A stretch of DNA of 22,921 bases from Saccoglossus kowalevskii (GCF_000003605.2 NW_003125270.1:1-22921), one strand, 5' to 3'; positions 1-8,673 are shown, numbered from the stretch's first letter. The notes: generated from the letters alone by a model not told the origin. Made by a program: numbers and translations.

Positions 1-50
1 GACAGTGGCAAAGTACATTACAAACATATTTTTGATTATTCATATTCAAA
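1..50 (+). repeat. Partial monomer at the left edge
   Basis: The first 50 bases are the last part of a monomer, beginning at GACAGTGGCAAAG (monomer position 42). It carries a private change, ACAAACATATT where nearly all others have ACAAGCATATT. It shows that the array continues to the left of the window. Confidence 0.95.
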
Positions 51-412
51 GTGACAGTAAGCACCACGTAGACCAGGGTCATGTGAAGATGACTGGGCAA
101 AGTACATTACAAGCATATTTTTGATTATTCATATTCAAAGTGACAGTGAAGCACCACATAGGCCAGGGTCATGTGCAGATGACAGTGGTAAAGTACATTA
201 CAAGTATATTTGTGATTATTCATATTCAAAGTGACAGTGAAGCAACACATAGACCAGGGTCATGTGCAGATGACAGTGCCAAAGTACATTACAAGCATAT
301 TTTTGTTTATTCATATTCAAAGTGACAGTAAAGCACCACATAGGCCAGGGTTTTGTGCAGATGAGAGTGGCAAAGTACATTACAAGCATATTTTTGATTA
401 TTCATATTCAAA

Positions 413-503
413 GTGACAGTAAAGCACCACATGGGCCAGAGTTTTGTGCAGATGACAGTGGTAAAGTACATTACCAGCATAATTTGGATTATTCATATTC
501 AAA
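413..503 (+). repeat. Class H monomer, representative
   Basis: 91 bp, with CATGGGCCAGAG, GGTAAAG, TTACCAGCATAATTTGGATT. Five copies (413, 1411, 3318, 11941, 17140), each followed by a G monomer. The H-G dimer is thus a conserved part of the F-led cassette. Confidence 0.85.
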
Positions 504-685
504 GTGACAGCAAAGCACCAAATAGACCAGGGTCATGTGCAGATGACAGTGGCAAAGTACATTACAAGCATATTTTTGATTATTCATATTCAAAGTGACA
601 GTAAAGCACCACATAGGCCAGGGTTTTGTGCAGATGACAGTGGCAAAGTACATTACAAGCATATTTTTGATTATTCATATTCAAA

Positions 686-776
686 GTGACAGTAAAGCAC
701 CACATAGGCCAGGGTTTTGTGCAGATGACAGTGGCAAAGTACATTAGAAGCATATTTTTGATTATTCATATTCAAA
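686..776 (+). repeat. Class A_R monomer, representative
   Basis: Identical in layout to class A but with TTAGAAG for TTACAAG in the second half. The change introduces a TAG in the frame that is otherwise open, so short reading frames stop or skip here. A_R most often precedes a B monomer (686, 1684, 4044, 4861, 13866, 14230, 16504, 20952, 22042); in the central domain the same TTAGAAG change sits in Q-like monomers that precede D. Confidence 0.9.
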
Positions 777-867
777 GTGACAGTAAAGCACCACATAGTC
801 CCGGGTCATGTGCAGATGACAGTGGCAAAGTACATTACAAGCATATTTGTGATGATTCATATTCAAA
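777..867 (+). repeat. Class B monomer with CCCGGG, representative
   Basis: 91 bp, with TAGTCCCGGGTCATG in place of TAGGCCAGGGTTTTG, and usually the tail GTGATGATTC. The CCCGGG palindrome holds a CpG, which the standard monomer lacks. B is nearly always followed by a C monomer. The linked head and tail differences show that B is a stable subfamily and not scattered mutation. Confidence 0.9.
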
Positions 868-1139
868 GTGACAGTAAGCACCACATTGACCAGGGTCATG
901 TGCAGATGACAGTGGCAAAGTACATTACAAGCATATTTTTTGATTATTCATATTCAAAGTGACAGTAAAGTACCACATAGGCCAGGGTTATGTGCAGATG
1001 ACAGTGGCAAAGTACATTACAAGCATATTTTTGATTATTCATATTCAAAGTGACAGTAAGCACCACATTGACCAGGGACATGTGCAGATGACAGTGGCAA
1101 AGTACATTACAAGCATATTTTTGATTATTCATATTCAAA

Positions 1140-1228
1140 GTGACAGTAAGCACCACGTAGACCAGGGTCATGTGCAGATGACTGGGCAAAGTACATTACA
1201 AGCATATTTTTGATTATTCATATTCAAA
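1140..1228 (+). repeat. Class F 89-bp monomer, representative
   Basis: 89 bp, with two diagnostic differences: CACGTAGACC (a CpG where relatives have CACATAGACC) and GATGACTGGGCAAAG in place of GATGACAGTGGCAAAG. There are ten copies: 51, 1140, 2956, 7858, 8856, 10673, 11217, 11761, 12668 and 20046, all exactly 89 bp. F marks the start of the F-P-E-A-H-G cassette, so it is a good reference point for higher-order structure. Confidence 0.9.
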
Positions 1229-1319
1229 GTGACAGTGAAGCACCACATAGGCCAGGGTCATGTGCAGATGACAGTGGTAAAGTACATTACAAGCATATTT
1301 GTGATTATTCATATTCAAA
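1229..1319 (+). repeat. Class P monomer, representative
   Basis: 91 bp, with TAGGCCAGGGTCATG, that is, an A-type first part with the TCATG middle. It nearly always follows F or an A/F hybrid (140, 1229, 3045, 8945, 11306, 11850, 16140, 16776, 18229). The leftmost copies have GTGAAGCACC and GGTAAAG; later ones have GTAAAGCACC and GGCAAAG. Confidence 0.85.
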
Positions 1320-1501
1320 GTGACAGTGAAGCAACACATAGACCAGGGTCATGTGCAGATGACAGTGCCAAAGTACATTACAAGCATATTTTTGATTATT
1401 CATATTCAAAGTGACAGTAAAGCACCACATGGGCCAGAGTTTTGTGCAGATGACAGTGGTAAAGTACATTACCAGCATAATTTGGATTATTCATATTCAA
1501 A

Positions 1502-1592
1502 GTGACAGCAAAGCACCAAATAGTCCCGGGTCATGTGCAGATGACAGTGGCAAAGTACATTACAAGCATATTTTTGATTATTCATATTCAAA
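1502..1592 (+). repeat. Class G monomer, representative
   Basis: 91 bp, starting GTGACAGCAAAGCACCAAATAG and otherwise B-like (TCCCGGGTCATG) with a standard tail. Twelve copies: 504, 1502, 3409, 9309, 12032, 13684, 14048, 16322, 17231, 18411, 19139, 22224. Copies at 13684, 16322, 18411 and 19139 also share GATGAGAGTGG, so they form a younger subgroup confined to the right part. Confidence 0.88.
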
Positions 1593-1865
1593 GTGACAGT
1601 AAAGCACCACATAGGCCAGGGTTTTGTGCAGATGACAGTGGCAAAGTACATTACAAGCATATTTTTGATTATTCATATTCAAAGTGACAGTAAAGCACCA
1701 CATAGGCCAGGGTTTTGTGCAGATGACAGTGGCAAAGTACATTAGAAGCATATTTTTGATTATTCATATTCAAAGTGACAGTAAAGCACCACATAGTCCC
1801 GGGTCATGTGCAGATGACAGTGGCAAAGTACATTACAAGCATATTTGTGATGATTCATATTCAAA

Positions 1866-1955
1866 GTGACAGTAAGCACCACATTGACCAGGGTCATGTG
1901 CAGATGACAGTGGCAAAGTACATTACAAGCATATTTTTGATTATTCATATTCAAA
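1866..1955 (+). repeat. Class C 90-bp monomer, representative
   Basis: 90 bp, with GTAAGCACCACATTGACC: one A is missing relative to GTAAAGC and the middle reads TTGACC. I count 27 C-class monomers. Because 90 is divisible by three, a reading frame passes through a C monomer unshifted, and this explains the occasional 91-codon open frames. Confidence 0.9.
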
Positions 1956-2227
1956 GTGACAGTAAAGCACCACATAGGCCAGGGTTTTGTGCAGATGACA
2001 GTGGCAAAGTACATTACAAGCATATTTTTGATTATTCATATTCAAAGTGACAGTAAGCACCACATTGACCAGGGTCATGTGCAGATGATAGTGGCAAAGT
2101 ACATTACAAGCATATTTTTGATTATTCATATTCAAAGTGACAGTAAAGCAACACATAGACCAGGGTCATGTGCAGATGACATTGGCAATGTACATTACAA
2201 GCATATTTGTGATTATTCATATTCAAA

Positions 2228-2318
2228 GTGACAGTGAAGCAACACATAGACCAGGGTCATGTGCAGATGACAGTGGCAAAGTACATTACAAGCATATTTT
2301 TGATTATTCATATTCAAA
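2228..2318 (+). repeat. Class E monomer, representative
   Basis: 91 bp, differing from D at the start (GTGAAGCAACAC). Three tails occur: standard GATTATT, GTGATTATT and GTTTATT, the last concentrated in the central domain. Some copies have GTGCCAAAG for GTGGCAAAG (231, 1320, 3136, 9036, 11397, 16958), and these sit next to P or at the head of an A-H-G run. Confidence 0.88.
2256..2271. other. 16-bp dyad GTCAT-N6-ATGAC, example
   Basis: In monomers with GGTCATG (B, C, D, E, F, G, J, K, P) the words GTCAT and ATGAC form a perfect 5-bp inverted repeat around GTGCAG. In class A and A_R, where TTTTG replaces TCATG, the left arm is lost. The example is in the E monomer at 2228. Whether a protein or a DNA or RNA hairpin uses it is unknown. 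Confidence 0.6.
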
Positions 2319-2409
2319 GTGACAGTAAAGCACCACATAGGCCAGGGTTTTGTGCAGATGACAGTGGCAAAGTACATTACAAGCATATTTTTGATTATTC
2401 ATATTCAAA
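2319..2409 (+). repeat. Standard monomer (class A), representative
   Basis: A clean copy of the commonest monomer, 91 bp. Landmarks: GTGACAG at 1-7, GCACCACATAGGCCAGGG from 12, TTTTGTGCAG at 30-39, TGACAGTGGCAAAGTACATT at 41-60, CATATTTTTGATTATTCATA from 66, ending TTCAAA. TGACAGT occurs twice, at 2-8 and 41-47, each followed shortly by AAAG and an AC, which suggests the monomer arose from an older, shorter repeat. There is no CpG. One GTAC palindrome per monomer would give a regular ladder of about 91 bp with an enzyme cutting GTAC. Confidence 0.95.
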
Positions 2410-2416
2410 GTGACAG
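2398..2416 (+). other. Near-invariant 19-bp junction box, example
   Basis: TTCATATTCAAAGTGACAG spans the end of one monomer and the start of the next. It is unchanged across most of the array while the middle of the monomer varies by class. The exceptions I saw are few: TTAAAAG (2774, 8674, 11035), TTTAAAG (9127, 11217), CATTTTC (class I), TCAATG (7586, 11761, 12396, 15869) and GTGGCAG or GTGGTAG (class K). Part of it forms a weak dyad TTTGA-N10-TCAAA with the preceding bases. Confidence 0.6.
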
Positions 2417-2955
2417 TAAAGCACCACATAGGCCAGGGTTTTGTGCAGATGACAGTGGCAAAGTACATTACAAGCATATTTTTGATTATTCATATTCAAA
2501 GTGACAGTAAAGCACAACATAGTCCCGGGTCATGTGCAGATGACAGTGGGCAAAGTACATTACAAGCATATTTGTGATGATTCATATTCAAAGTGACAGT
2601 AAGCACCACATTGACCAGGGTTATGTGCAGATGACAGTGGCAAAGTACATTACAAGCATATTTTTGATTATTCATATTCAAAGTGACAGTAAAGCACCAC
2701 ATAGGCCAGGGTCATGTGAATATGACAGTGGTAAAGTACCTTACAAGCATATTTTTGATTATTCATATTCAAAGTGACAGTAAAGCACCACATAGGCCTG
2801 GGTTTTGTGGAGATGACAGTGGCAAAGTACATTACAAGCATATTTTTGATTATTCATATTAAAAGTGACAGTAAAGCACCACATAGGTCAGAGTTTTGTG
2901 CAGATGACAGTGGCAAAGTACATTACAAGCATATTTTTGATTATTCATATTCAAA

Positions 2956-4314
2956 GTGACAGTAAGCACCACGTAGACCAGGGTCATGTGCAGATGACTG
3001 GGCAAAGTACATTACAAGCATATTTTTGATTATTCATATTCAAAGTGACAGTAAAGCACCACATAGGCCAGGGTCATGTGCAGATGACAGTGGTAAAGTA
3101 CATTACAAGCATATTTGTGATAGTTCATATTCAAAGTGACAGTGAAGCAACACATAGACCAGGGTCATGTGCAGATGACAGTGCCAAAGTACATTACAAG
3201 CATATTTTTGTTTATTCATATTCAAAGTGACAGTAAAGCACCTCATAGGCCAGGGTTTTGTGCAGATGACAGTGGCAAAGTACATTACAAGCATATTTTT
3301 GATTATTCATATTCAAAGTGATAGTAATGCACCACATGGGCCAGGGTTTTGTGCAGATGACAGTGGTAAAGTACATTACCAGCATATTTTGGATTATTCA
3401 TATTCAAAGTGACAGCAAAGCACCAAATAGTCCCGGGTCATGTGCAGATGACAGTGGCAAAGTACATTACAAGCATATTTGTGATGATTCATATTCAAAG
3501 TGACATTAAGCACCACATTGACCAGGGTTATGTGCAGATGACAGTGGCAAAGTACATTACAAGCATATTTTTGATTATTCATATTCAAAGTGACAGTAAA
3601 GCACCACATAGGCCAGGGTTTTGTGCAGATGACAGTGGCAAAGTACATTACAAGCATATTTTTGATTATTCATATTCAAAGTGACAGTAAGCACCACATT
3701 GACCAGGGTCATGTGCAGTTGACAGTGGCAAAGTACATTACAAGCATATTTTTGATTATTCATATTCAAAGTGACAGTAAAGCAACACATAGACCAGGGT
3801 CATGTGCAGATGACAGTGGCAAAGTACATTACAAGCATATTTGTGATTATTCATATTCAAAGTGACAGTGAAGCAACACATAGTCCCGGGTCATGTGCAG
3901 ATGACAGTGGCAAAGTACATTACAAGCATATTTTTGATTATTCATATTCAAAGTGACAGTAAAGCACCACATATGCCAGGGTTTTGTGCAGATGACAGTG
4001 GCAAAGTACATTACAAGCATATTTTTGATTATTCATATTCAAAGTGACAGTAAAGCACCACATAGGCCAGGGTTTTGTGCAGATGGCAGTGGCAAAGTAC
4101 ATTAGAAGCACATTTTTGATTATTCATATTCAAAGTGACAGTAAAGCACCACATAGTCCCGGGTCATGTGCAGATGACAGAGGCAAAGTACATTACAAGC
4201 ATATTTGTGATGATTCATATTCAAAGTGACAGGAAGCACCACATTGACCAGGGTCATGTGCAGATGACAGTGGCAAAGTACATTACAAGCATATTTTGAT
4301 TATTCATATTCAAA
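2956..4314 (+). repeat. 15-monomer block, third F-led copy
   Basis: Order: F-P-E-A-H-G-C-A-C-D-E-A-A_R-B-C. The first five monomers match 51-503 at a constant offset of 2,905 bp. Several are degenerate: the H at 3318 begins GTGATAGTAATGC, the G at 3409 has acquired the GTGATGATT tail normally seen in B, and the E at 3862 carries TAGTCCCGGG like a B monomer. The C at 4226 begins GTGACAGGAAGC and lacks one T, so it is 89 bp. This block looks older or more recombined than the two before it. Confidence 0.8.
3771..3861 (+). repeat. Class D monomer with GTGATTATT tail, representative
   Basis: 91 bp, with GTAAAGCAACACATAGACC and GGTCATG, tail TTTGTGATTATTC. D is usually followed by E, forming a D-E dimer that recurs throughout the array (for example 2137, 4315, 5314, 6131, 8038, 14683, 17413, 20679, 21405). 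Confidence 0.88.
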
Positions 4315-4769
4315 GTGACAGTAAAGCAACACATAGACCAGGGTCATGTGCAGATGACAGTGGCAAAGTACATTACAAGCATATTTGTGATTATTCATAT
4401 TCAAAGTGACAGTGAAGCAACACATAGACCAGGGTCATGTGCAGATGACAGTGGCAAAGTACATTACAAGCATATTTGTGATTATTCATATTCAAAGTGA
4501 CAGTAAAGCAACACATAGACCAGGGTCATGTGCAGATGACAGTGGCAAAATACATTACAAGCATATTTTTGATTATTCATATTCAAAGTGACAGTGAAGC
4601 AACACATAGACCAGGGTCATGTGCAGATGACAGTGGCAAAGTACATTACAAGCATATTTTTGATTACTCATATTCAAAGTGACAGTAAAGCACCACATAG
4701 TCCCGGGTCATGTGCAGATGACAGTGGCAAAGTACATTACAAGCATATTTTTGATTATTCATATTCAAA

Positions 4770-5495
4770 GTGACAGTAAAGCACCACATAGGCCAGGGTT
4801 TTGTGCAGATGACAGTGGCAAAGTACATTACAAGCATATTTTTGATTATTCATATTCAAAGTGACAGTAAAGCACCACATAGGCCAGGGTTTTGTGCAGA
4901 TGACAGTGGCAAAGTACATTAGAAGCATATTTTTGATTATTCATATTCAAAGTGACAGTAAAGCACCACATAGTCCCGGGTCATGTGCAGATGACAGTGG
5001 CAAAGTACATTACAAGCATATTTGTGATGATTCATATTCAAAGTGACAGTAAGCACCACATTGACCAGGGTCATGTGCAGATGACAGTGGCAAAGTACAT
5101 TACAAGCATATTTTTGATTATTCATATTCAAAGTGACAGTAAAGCACCACATAGGCCAGGGTTATGTGCAGATGACAGTGGCAAAGTACATTACAAGCAT
5201 ATTTTTGATTATTCATATTCAAAGTGACAGTAAGCACCACATTGACCAGGGACATGTGCAGATGACAGTGGCAAAGTACATTACAAGCATATTTTTGATT
5301 ATTCATATTCAAAGTGACAGTAAAGCAACACATAGACCAGGGTCATGTGCAGATGACAGTGGCAAAGTACATTACAAGCATATTTGTGATTATTCATATT
5401 CAAAGTGACAGTGAAGCAACACATAGACCAGGGTCATGTGCAGATGACAGTGGCAAAGTACATTACAAGCATATTTTTGATTATACATATTCAAA
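4770..5495 (+). repeat. Eight-monomer unit A-A_R-B-C-A-C-D-E, copy 2
   Basis: 726 bp, same order as 1593-2318. Its second A and second C differ from the other copies (GGGTTATG at 5133, GGGACATG at 5224), a pair of changes also found together at 959 and 1050. It is directly followed by a second, altered round of the unit that has an extra B and a J in place of the second C. Confidence 0.88.
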
Positions 5496-5768
5496 GTGAC
5501 AGTAAAGCACCACATAGGCCAGGGTTTTGTGCAGATGACAGTGGCAAAGTACATTACAAGCATATTTTTGATTATTCATATTCAAAGTGACAGTAAAGCA
5601 CCACATAGGCCAGGGTTTTGTGCAGATGACAGTGGCAAAGTACATTAGAAGCATATTTTTGATTATTCATATTCAAAGTGACAGTAAAGCACCACATAGG
5701 CCCGGGTCATGTGCAGATGACAGTGGCAAAGTACATTACAAGCAGATTTTTGATTATTCATATTCAAA

Positions 5769-6312
5769 GTGACAGTAAAGCACCACATAGTCCCGGGTCA
5801 TCTGCAGATGACAGAGGCAAAGTACATTACAAGCATATTTGTGATGATTCATATTCAAAGTGACAGTAAGCACCACATTGACCAGGGTCATGTGCAGATG
5901 ACAGTGGCAAAGTACATTACAAGCATATTTTTGATTATTCATATTCAAAGTGACAGTAAAGCACCACATAGGCCAGGGTTTTGTGCAGATGACAGTGGCA
6001 AAGTACATTACAAGCATAATTTTGATTATTCATATTCAAAGTGACAGTAAGCACCACATAGACCAGGGTCATGTGCAGATGACAGTGGCAAAGTACATTA
6101 CAAGCATATTTTTGATTATTCATATTCAAAGTGACAGTAAAGCAACACATAGACCAGGGTCATGTGCAGATGACAGTGGCAAAGTACATTACAAGCATAT
6201 TTGTGATTATTCATATTCAAAGTGACAGTGAAGCAACACATAGACCAGGGTCATGTGCAGATGACAGTGGCAAAGTACATTACAAGCATATTTGTGATTA
6301 TTCATATTCAAA
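5769..6312 (+). repeat. Segment B-C-A-J-D-E shared with 21043-21586
   Basis: 544 bp with partner at offset 15,274 bp; I saw no difference between the two. Diagnostic shared variants are TCATCTGCAGATGACAGAGGC in the B (written here as its key part) and CATAATTTTG in the A. The partner lacks the extra B-like monomer that precedes this segment here (5678-5768). Confidence 0.88.
6041..6130 (+). repeat. Class J 90-bp monomer, representative
   Basis: 90 bp, with GTAAGCACCACATAGACC: the start of C combined with the middle of D. It differs from F only in CACATAG for CACGTAG and in keeping GACAGTGG. Eight copies: 6041, 6679, 15779, 15960, 18049, 18867, 19683, 21315. J often takes the place of the second C in the eight-monomer unit (5950-6312, 21224-21586). 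Confidence 0.87.
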
Positions 6313-7131
6313 GTGACAGTAAAGCACCGGCATAGGCCAGGGTTTTGTGCAGATGACAGTGGCAAAGTACATTACAAAGCATATTTTTGATTATTCATAT
6401 TCAAAGTGGTAGTAAAGCACCACATAATCCCGGTTTATGTGCAGATGACAGTGGCAAAGTACATTACAAGCATATTTGTGATGATTCATATTCAAAGTGA
6501 CAGTAATGCAACACATAGACCAGGGTCATGTGCAGATGACAGTGGCAAAATACATTACAAGCATATTTTTGATTATTCATATTCAAAGTGACAGTAAAGC
6601 ACCACATAGGCCAGGGTTTTGTGCAGATGACAGTGGCAAAGTACATTACAAGCATAATTTTGATTATTCATATTCAAAGTGACAGTAAGCACCACATAGA
6701 CCAGGGTCATGTGCAGATGACAGTGGCAAAGTACATTACAAGCATATTTTTGATTATTCATATTCAAAGTGACAGTAAAGCAACACATAGACCAGGGTCA
6801 TGTGCAGATGACAGTGGCAAAGTACATTACAAGCATATTTTTGATTATTCATATTCAAAGTGACAGTAAAGCACCACATAGGCCAGGGTTTTGTGCAGAT
6901 GATAGTGGCAAAGTACATTACAAGCATATTTTTGATTATTCATATTCAAAGTGACAGTAAAGCACCACATAGGCCAGGGTTTTGTGCAGATGACAGTGGC
7001 AAAGTACATTACAAGCATATTTTTGATTATTCATATTCAAAGTGACAGTAAGCACCACATTGACCAGGGTCATGTGCAGATGATAGTGGCAAAGTACATT
7101 ACAAGCATATTTTTGATTATTCATATTCAAA
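6313..7131 (+). repeat. 9-monomer irregular block A-K-D-A-J-D-A-A-C
   Basis: This block joins the left part to the central domain. The A monomer at 6313 is 93 bp (CACCGGCATAGG plus an extra A in TTACAAAGC). It is followed by an atypical K at 6406 that begins GTGGTAG and reads ATAATCCCGGTTTATG. The A at 6588 and the one at 5950 share CATAATTTTG. K monomers are otherwise found only to the right of 13485, so this is an isolated example. Confidence 0.8.
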
Positions 7132-7403
7132 GTGACAGTAAAGCAACACATAGACCAGGGTCATGTGCAGATGACAGTGCCAAAGTACATTACAAGCATA
7201 TTTTGTTTATTCATATTCAAAGTGACAGTGAAGCAACACATAGACCAGGGTCATGTGCAGATGACAGTGGCAAAGTACATTACAAGCATATTTTTGTTTA
7301 TTCATATTCAAAGTGACAGTAAAGCACCACATAGGCCAGGGTTTTGTGCAGATGACAGTGGCAAAGTACATTACAAGCATATTTTTGATTATTCATATTC
7401 AAA

Positions 7404-8310
7404 GTGACAGTAAAGCACCACATAGGCCAGGGTTTTGAGCAGATGACAGTGGTAAAGTACATTACAAGCATATTTTGGATTATTCATATTCAAAGTGACA
7501 GTAAAGCACCACATAGTCCCGGGTCATGTGCAGATGGCAGTGGCAAAGTACATTACAAGCATATTTGTGATGATTCATATTCAAAGCGACAGAAAGCACC
7601 ACATTGACCAGGGTCGTGTGCAGATGACAGTGGCAAAGTACATTACAAGCATATTTTTGATTATTCATATTCAATGTGACAGTAAAGCGCCACATAGGCC
7701 AGGGTCATGTGAATATGACAGTGGTAAAGTACCTTACAAGCATATTTTTGATTATTCATTTTCAAAGTGACAGTAAAGCACCACATAGGCCAGGGTTTTG
7801 TGAAGATGACAGTGGCAAAGTACATTACAAGCATATTTTTGATTATTCATATTCAAAGTGACAGTAAGCACCACGTAGACCAGGGTCATGTGCAGATGAC
7901 TGGGCAAAGTACATTACAAGCATATTTTTGATTATTCATATTCAAAGTGACAGTAAAGCACCACATAGGCCAGTGTCATGCGCAGATGACAGTGGCAAAG
8001 TACATTAGAAGCATATTTTTGATTATTCATATTCAAAGTGACAGTAAAGCAACACATAGACCAGGGTCATGTGCAGATGACAGTGGCAAAGTACATTACA
8101 AGCATATTTGTGATTATTCATATTCAAAGTGACAGTGAAGCAACACATAGACCAGGGTCATGTGCAGATGACAGTGGCAAAGTACATTACAAGCATATTT
8201 TTGTTTATTCATATTCAAAGTGACAGTAAACCACCACATAGGCCAGGGTTTTGTGCAGATGACAGTGGCAAAGTACATTACAAGCATATTTTTGATTATT
8301 CATATTCAAA
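7404..8310 (+). repeat. Duplicated 907-bp segment, copy 1
   Basis: Ten monomers A-B-C-I-A-F-Q-D-E-A with the partner at 12214-13120, offset 4,810 bp throughout. Rare shared variants: GATGGCAG, GCGACAG, GGGTCGTG, AAAGCGCC, TCAATGTGAC, GTGAAGATG and GTAAACC. By eye I find four substitutions between the copies: GAGC/GTGC, GCGACAGAAAG/GCGACAGTAAG, TACCTT/TGCCTT and CATGCGC/CATGTGC. Confidence 0.9.
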
Positions 8311-8582
8311 GTGACAGTAAAGCACCACATAGGCCAGGGTTTTGTGCAGATGACAGTGGCAAAGTACATTACAAGCATATTTTTGATTATTCATATTCAA
8401 AGTGACAGTAGAGCACCACATAGTCCCGTTTCATGTGCAGATGACAGTGGCAAAGTACATTACAAGCATATTTGTGATCATTCATATTCAAAGTGACAGT
8501 AAGCACCACATTGACCAGGGTCATGTGCAGATGACAGTGGCAAAGTACATTACAAGCATATTTTTAATTATTCATATTCAAA

Positions 8583-8673
8583 GTGACAGTAAAGCACCAC
8601 ATAGGCCAGGGTCATGTGAATATGACAGTGGTAAAGTACCTTACAAGCATATTTTTGATTATTCATTTTCAAA
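8583..8673 (+). repeat. Class I monomer, representative
   Basis: 91 bp, with GTCATGTGAATATGACAGTGG, GGTAAAG, GTACCTTACAAG and usually the tail ATTCATTTTCAAA. Full copies at 2683, 7676, 8583, 10491, 12486 and 20135, and a hybrid at 10944. I normally follows C and precedes A then F. The changes alter the otherwise well-kept GTGCAGATGAC and GTACATTAC words. Confidence 0.87.

Larger units (their letters stand above)
51..1139 (+). repeat. 12-monomer block F-P-E-A-H-G-A-A_R-B-C-A-C
   Basis: Monomers start at 51, 140, 231, 322, 413, 504, 595, 686, 777, 868, 959 and 1050. The block opens with an 89-bp F monomer and ends just before the next F at 1140, so its length is 1,089 bp. The F monomer at 51 has GTGAAGATG instead of GTGCAGATG. 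The G monomer at 504 is unusual: it has the CAAAGCACCAAATAG start but continues AGACCAGGG rather than AGTCCCGGG. The C monomer at 868 has seven T residues in its tail and is therefore 91 bp. The next block repeats the same order, which makes this the first copy of a higher-order unit. Confidence 0.85.
1593..2318 (+). repeat. Eight-monomer unit A-A_R-B-C-A-C-D-E, copy 1
   Basis: 726 bp made of six 91-bp and two 90-bp monomers. The same order and length recurs at 4770-5495 and 14139-14864. The second C has GATGATAGTGG here and in copy 3. The D here has two private changes (ACATTGGCAATG). Confidence 0.88.
1140..2955 (+). repeat. 20-monomer block, second F-led copy plus extension
   Basis: Order: F-P-E-H-G-A-A_R-B-C-A-C-D-E-A-A-B-C-I-A-A. 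Compared with 51-1139, the start of the block lies at an offset of 1,089 bp (140 to 1229, 231 to 1320), then the offset falls to 998 bp (413 to 1411, 504 to 1502). So this copy lacks exactly one A monomer, the equivalent of 322-412. After the C at 2047 it continues into D-E-A-A-B-C-I-A-A. The B at 2501 has an extra G (GTGGGCAAAG), making 92 bp. The D at 2137 has ACATTGGCAATG. Confidence 0.85.
4315..6312 (+). repeat. 22-monomer block: D-E pairs and two rounds of the eight-monomer unit
   Basis: Order: D-E-D-E-B, then A-A_R-B-C-A-C-D-E (4770-5495), then A-A_R-B-B-C-A-J-D-E (5496-6312). The two alternating D-E pairs at 4315-4678 are a small local amplification; the D at 4497 has GGCAAAATAC and the E at 4588 ends GATTACTC. 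The second unit contains an extra B-like monomer (5678-5768) with TAGGCCCGGG, intermediate between A and B. The next one, at 5769, has TCATCTGCAG, creating a CTGCAG palindrome seen again only at 21043. Confidence 0.85.

Noticed and set aside
140..325. Many overlapping open frames of 61 codons from GTG starts on the plus strand
   Set aside because: They repeat with the monomer, end at the same junction TGA, rotate frame every 91 bp and overlap each other. They follow from the repeat length and show no sign of being genes.
777..867. CCCGGG as part of a promoter or CpG island
   Set aside because: It is one isolated CpG per B-type monomer in an otherwise CpG-poor array, with no other promoter signal.
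6951..7316. 121-codon frames (also 15869-16234, 17958-18323, 19321-19686)
   Set aside because: Each simply spans two 90-bp monomers that hold the frame. The product is the same repeated peptide with arbitrary breaks, with no domain or signal I recognise.
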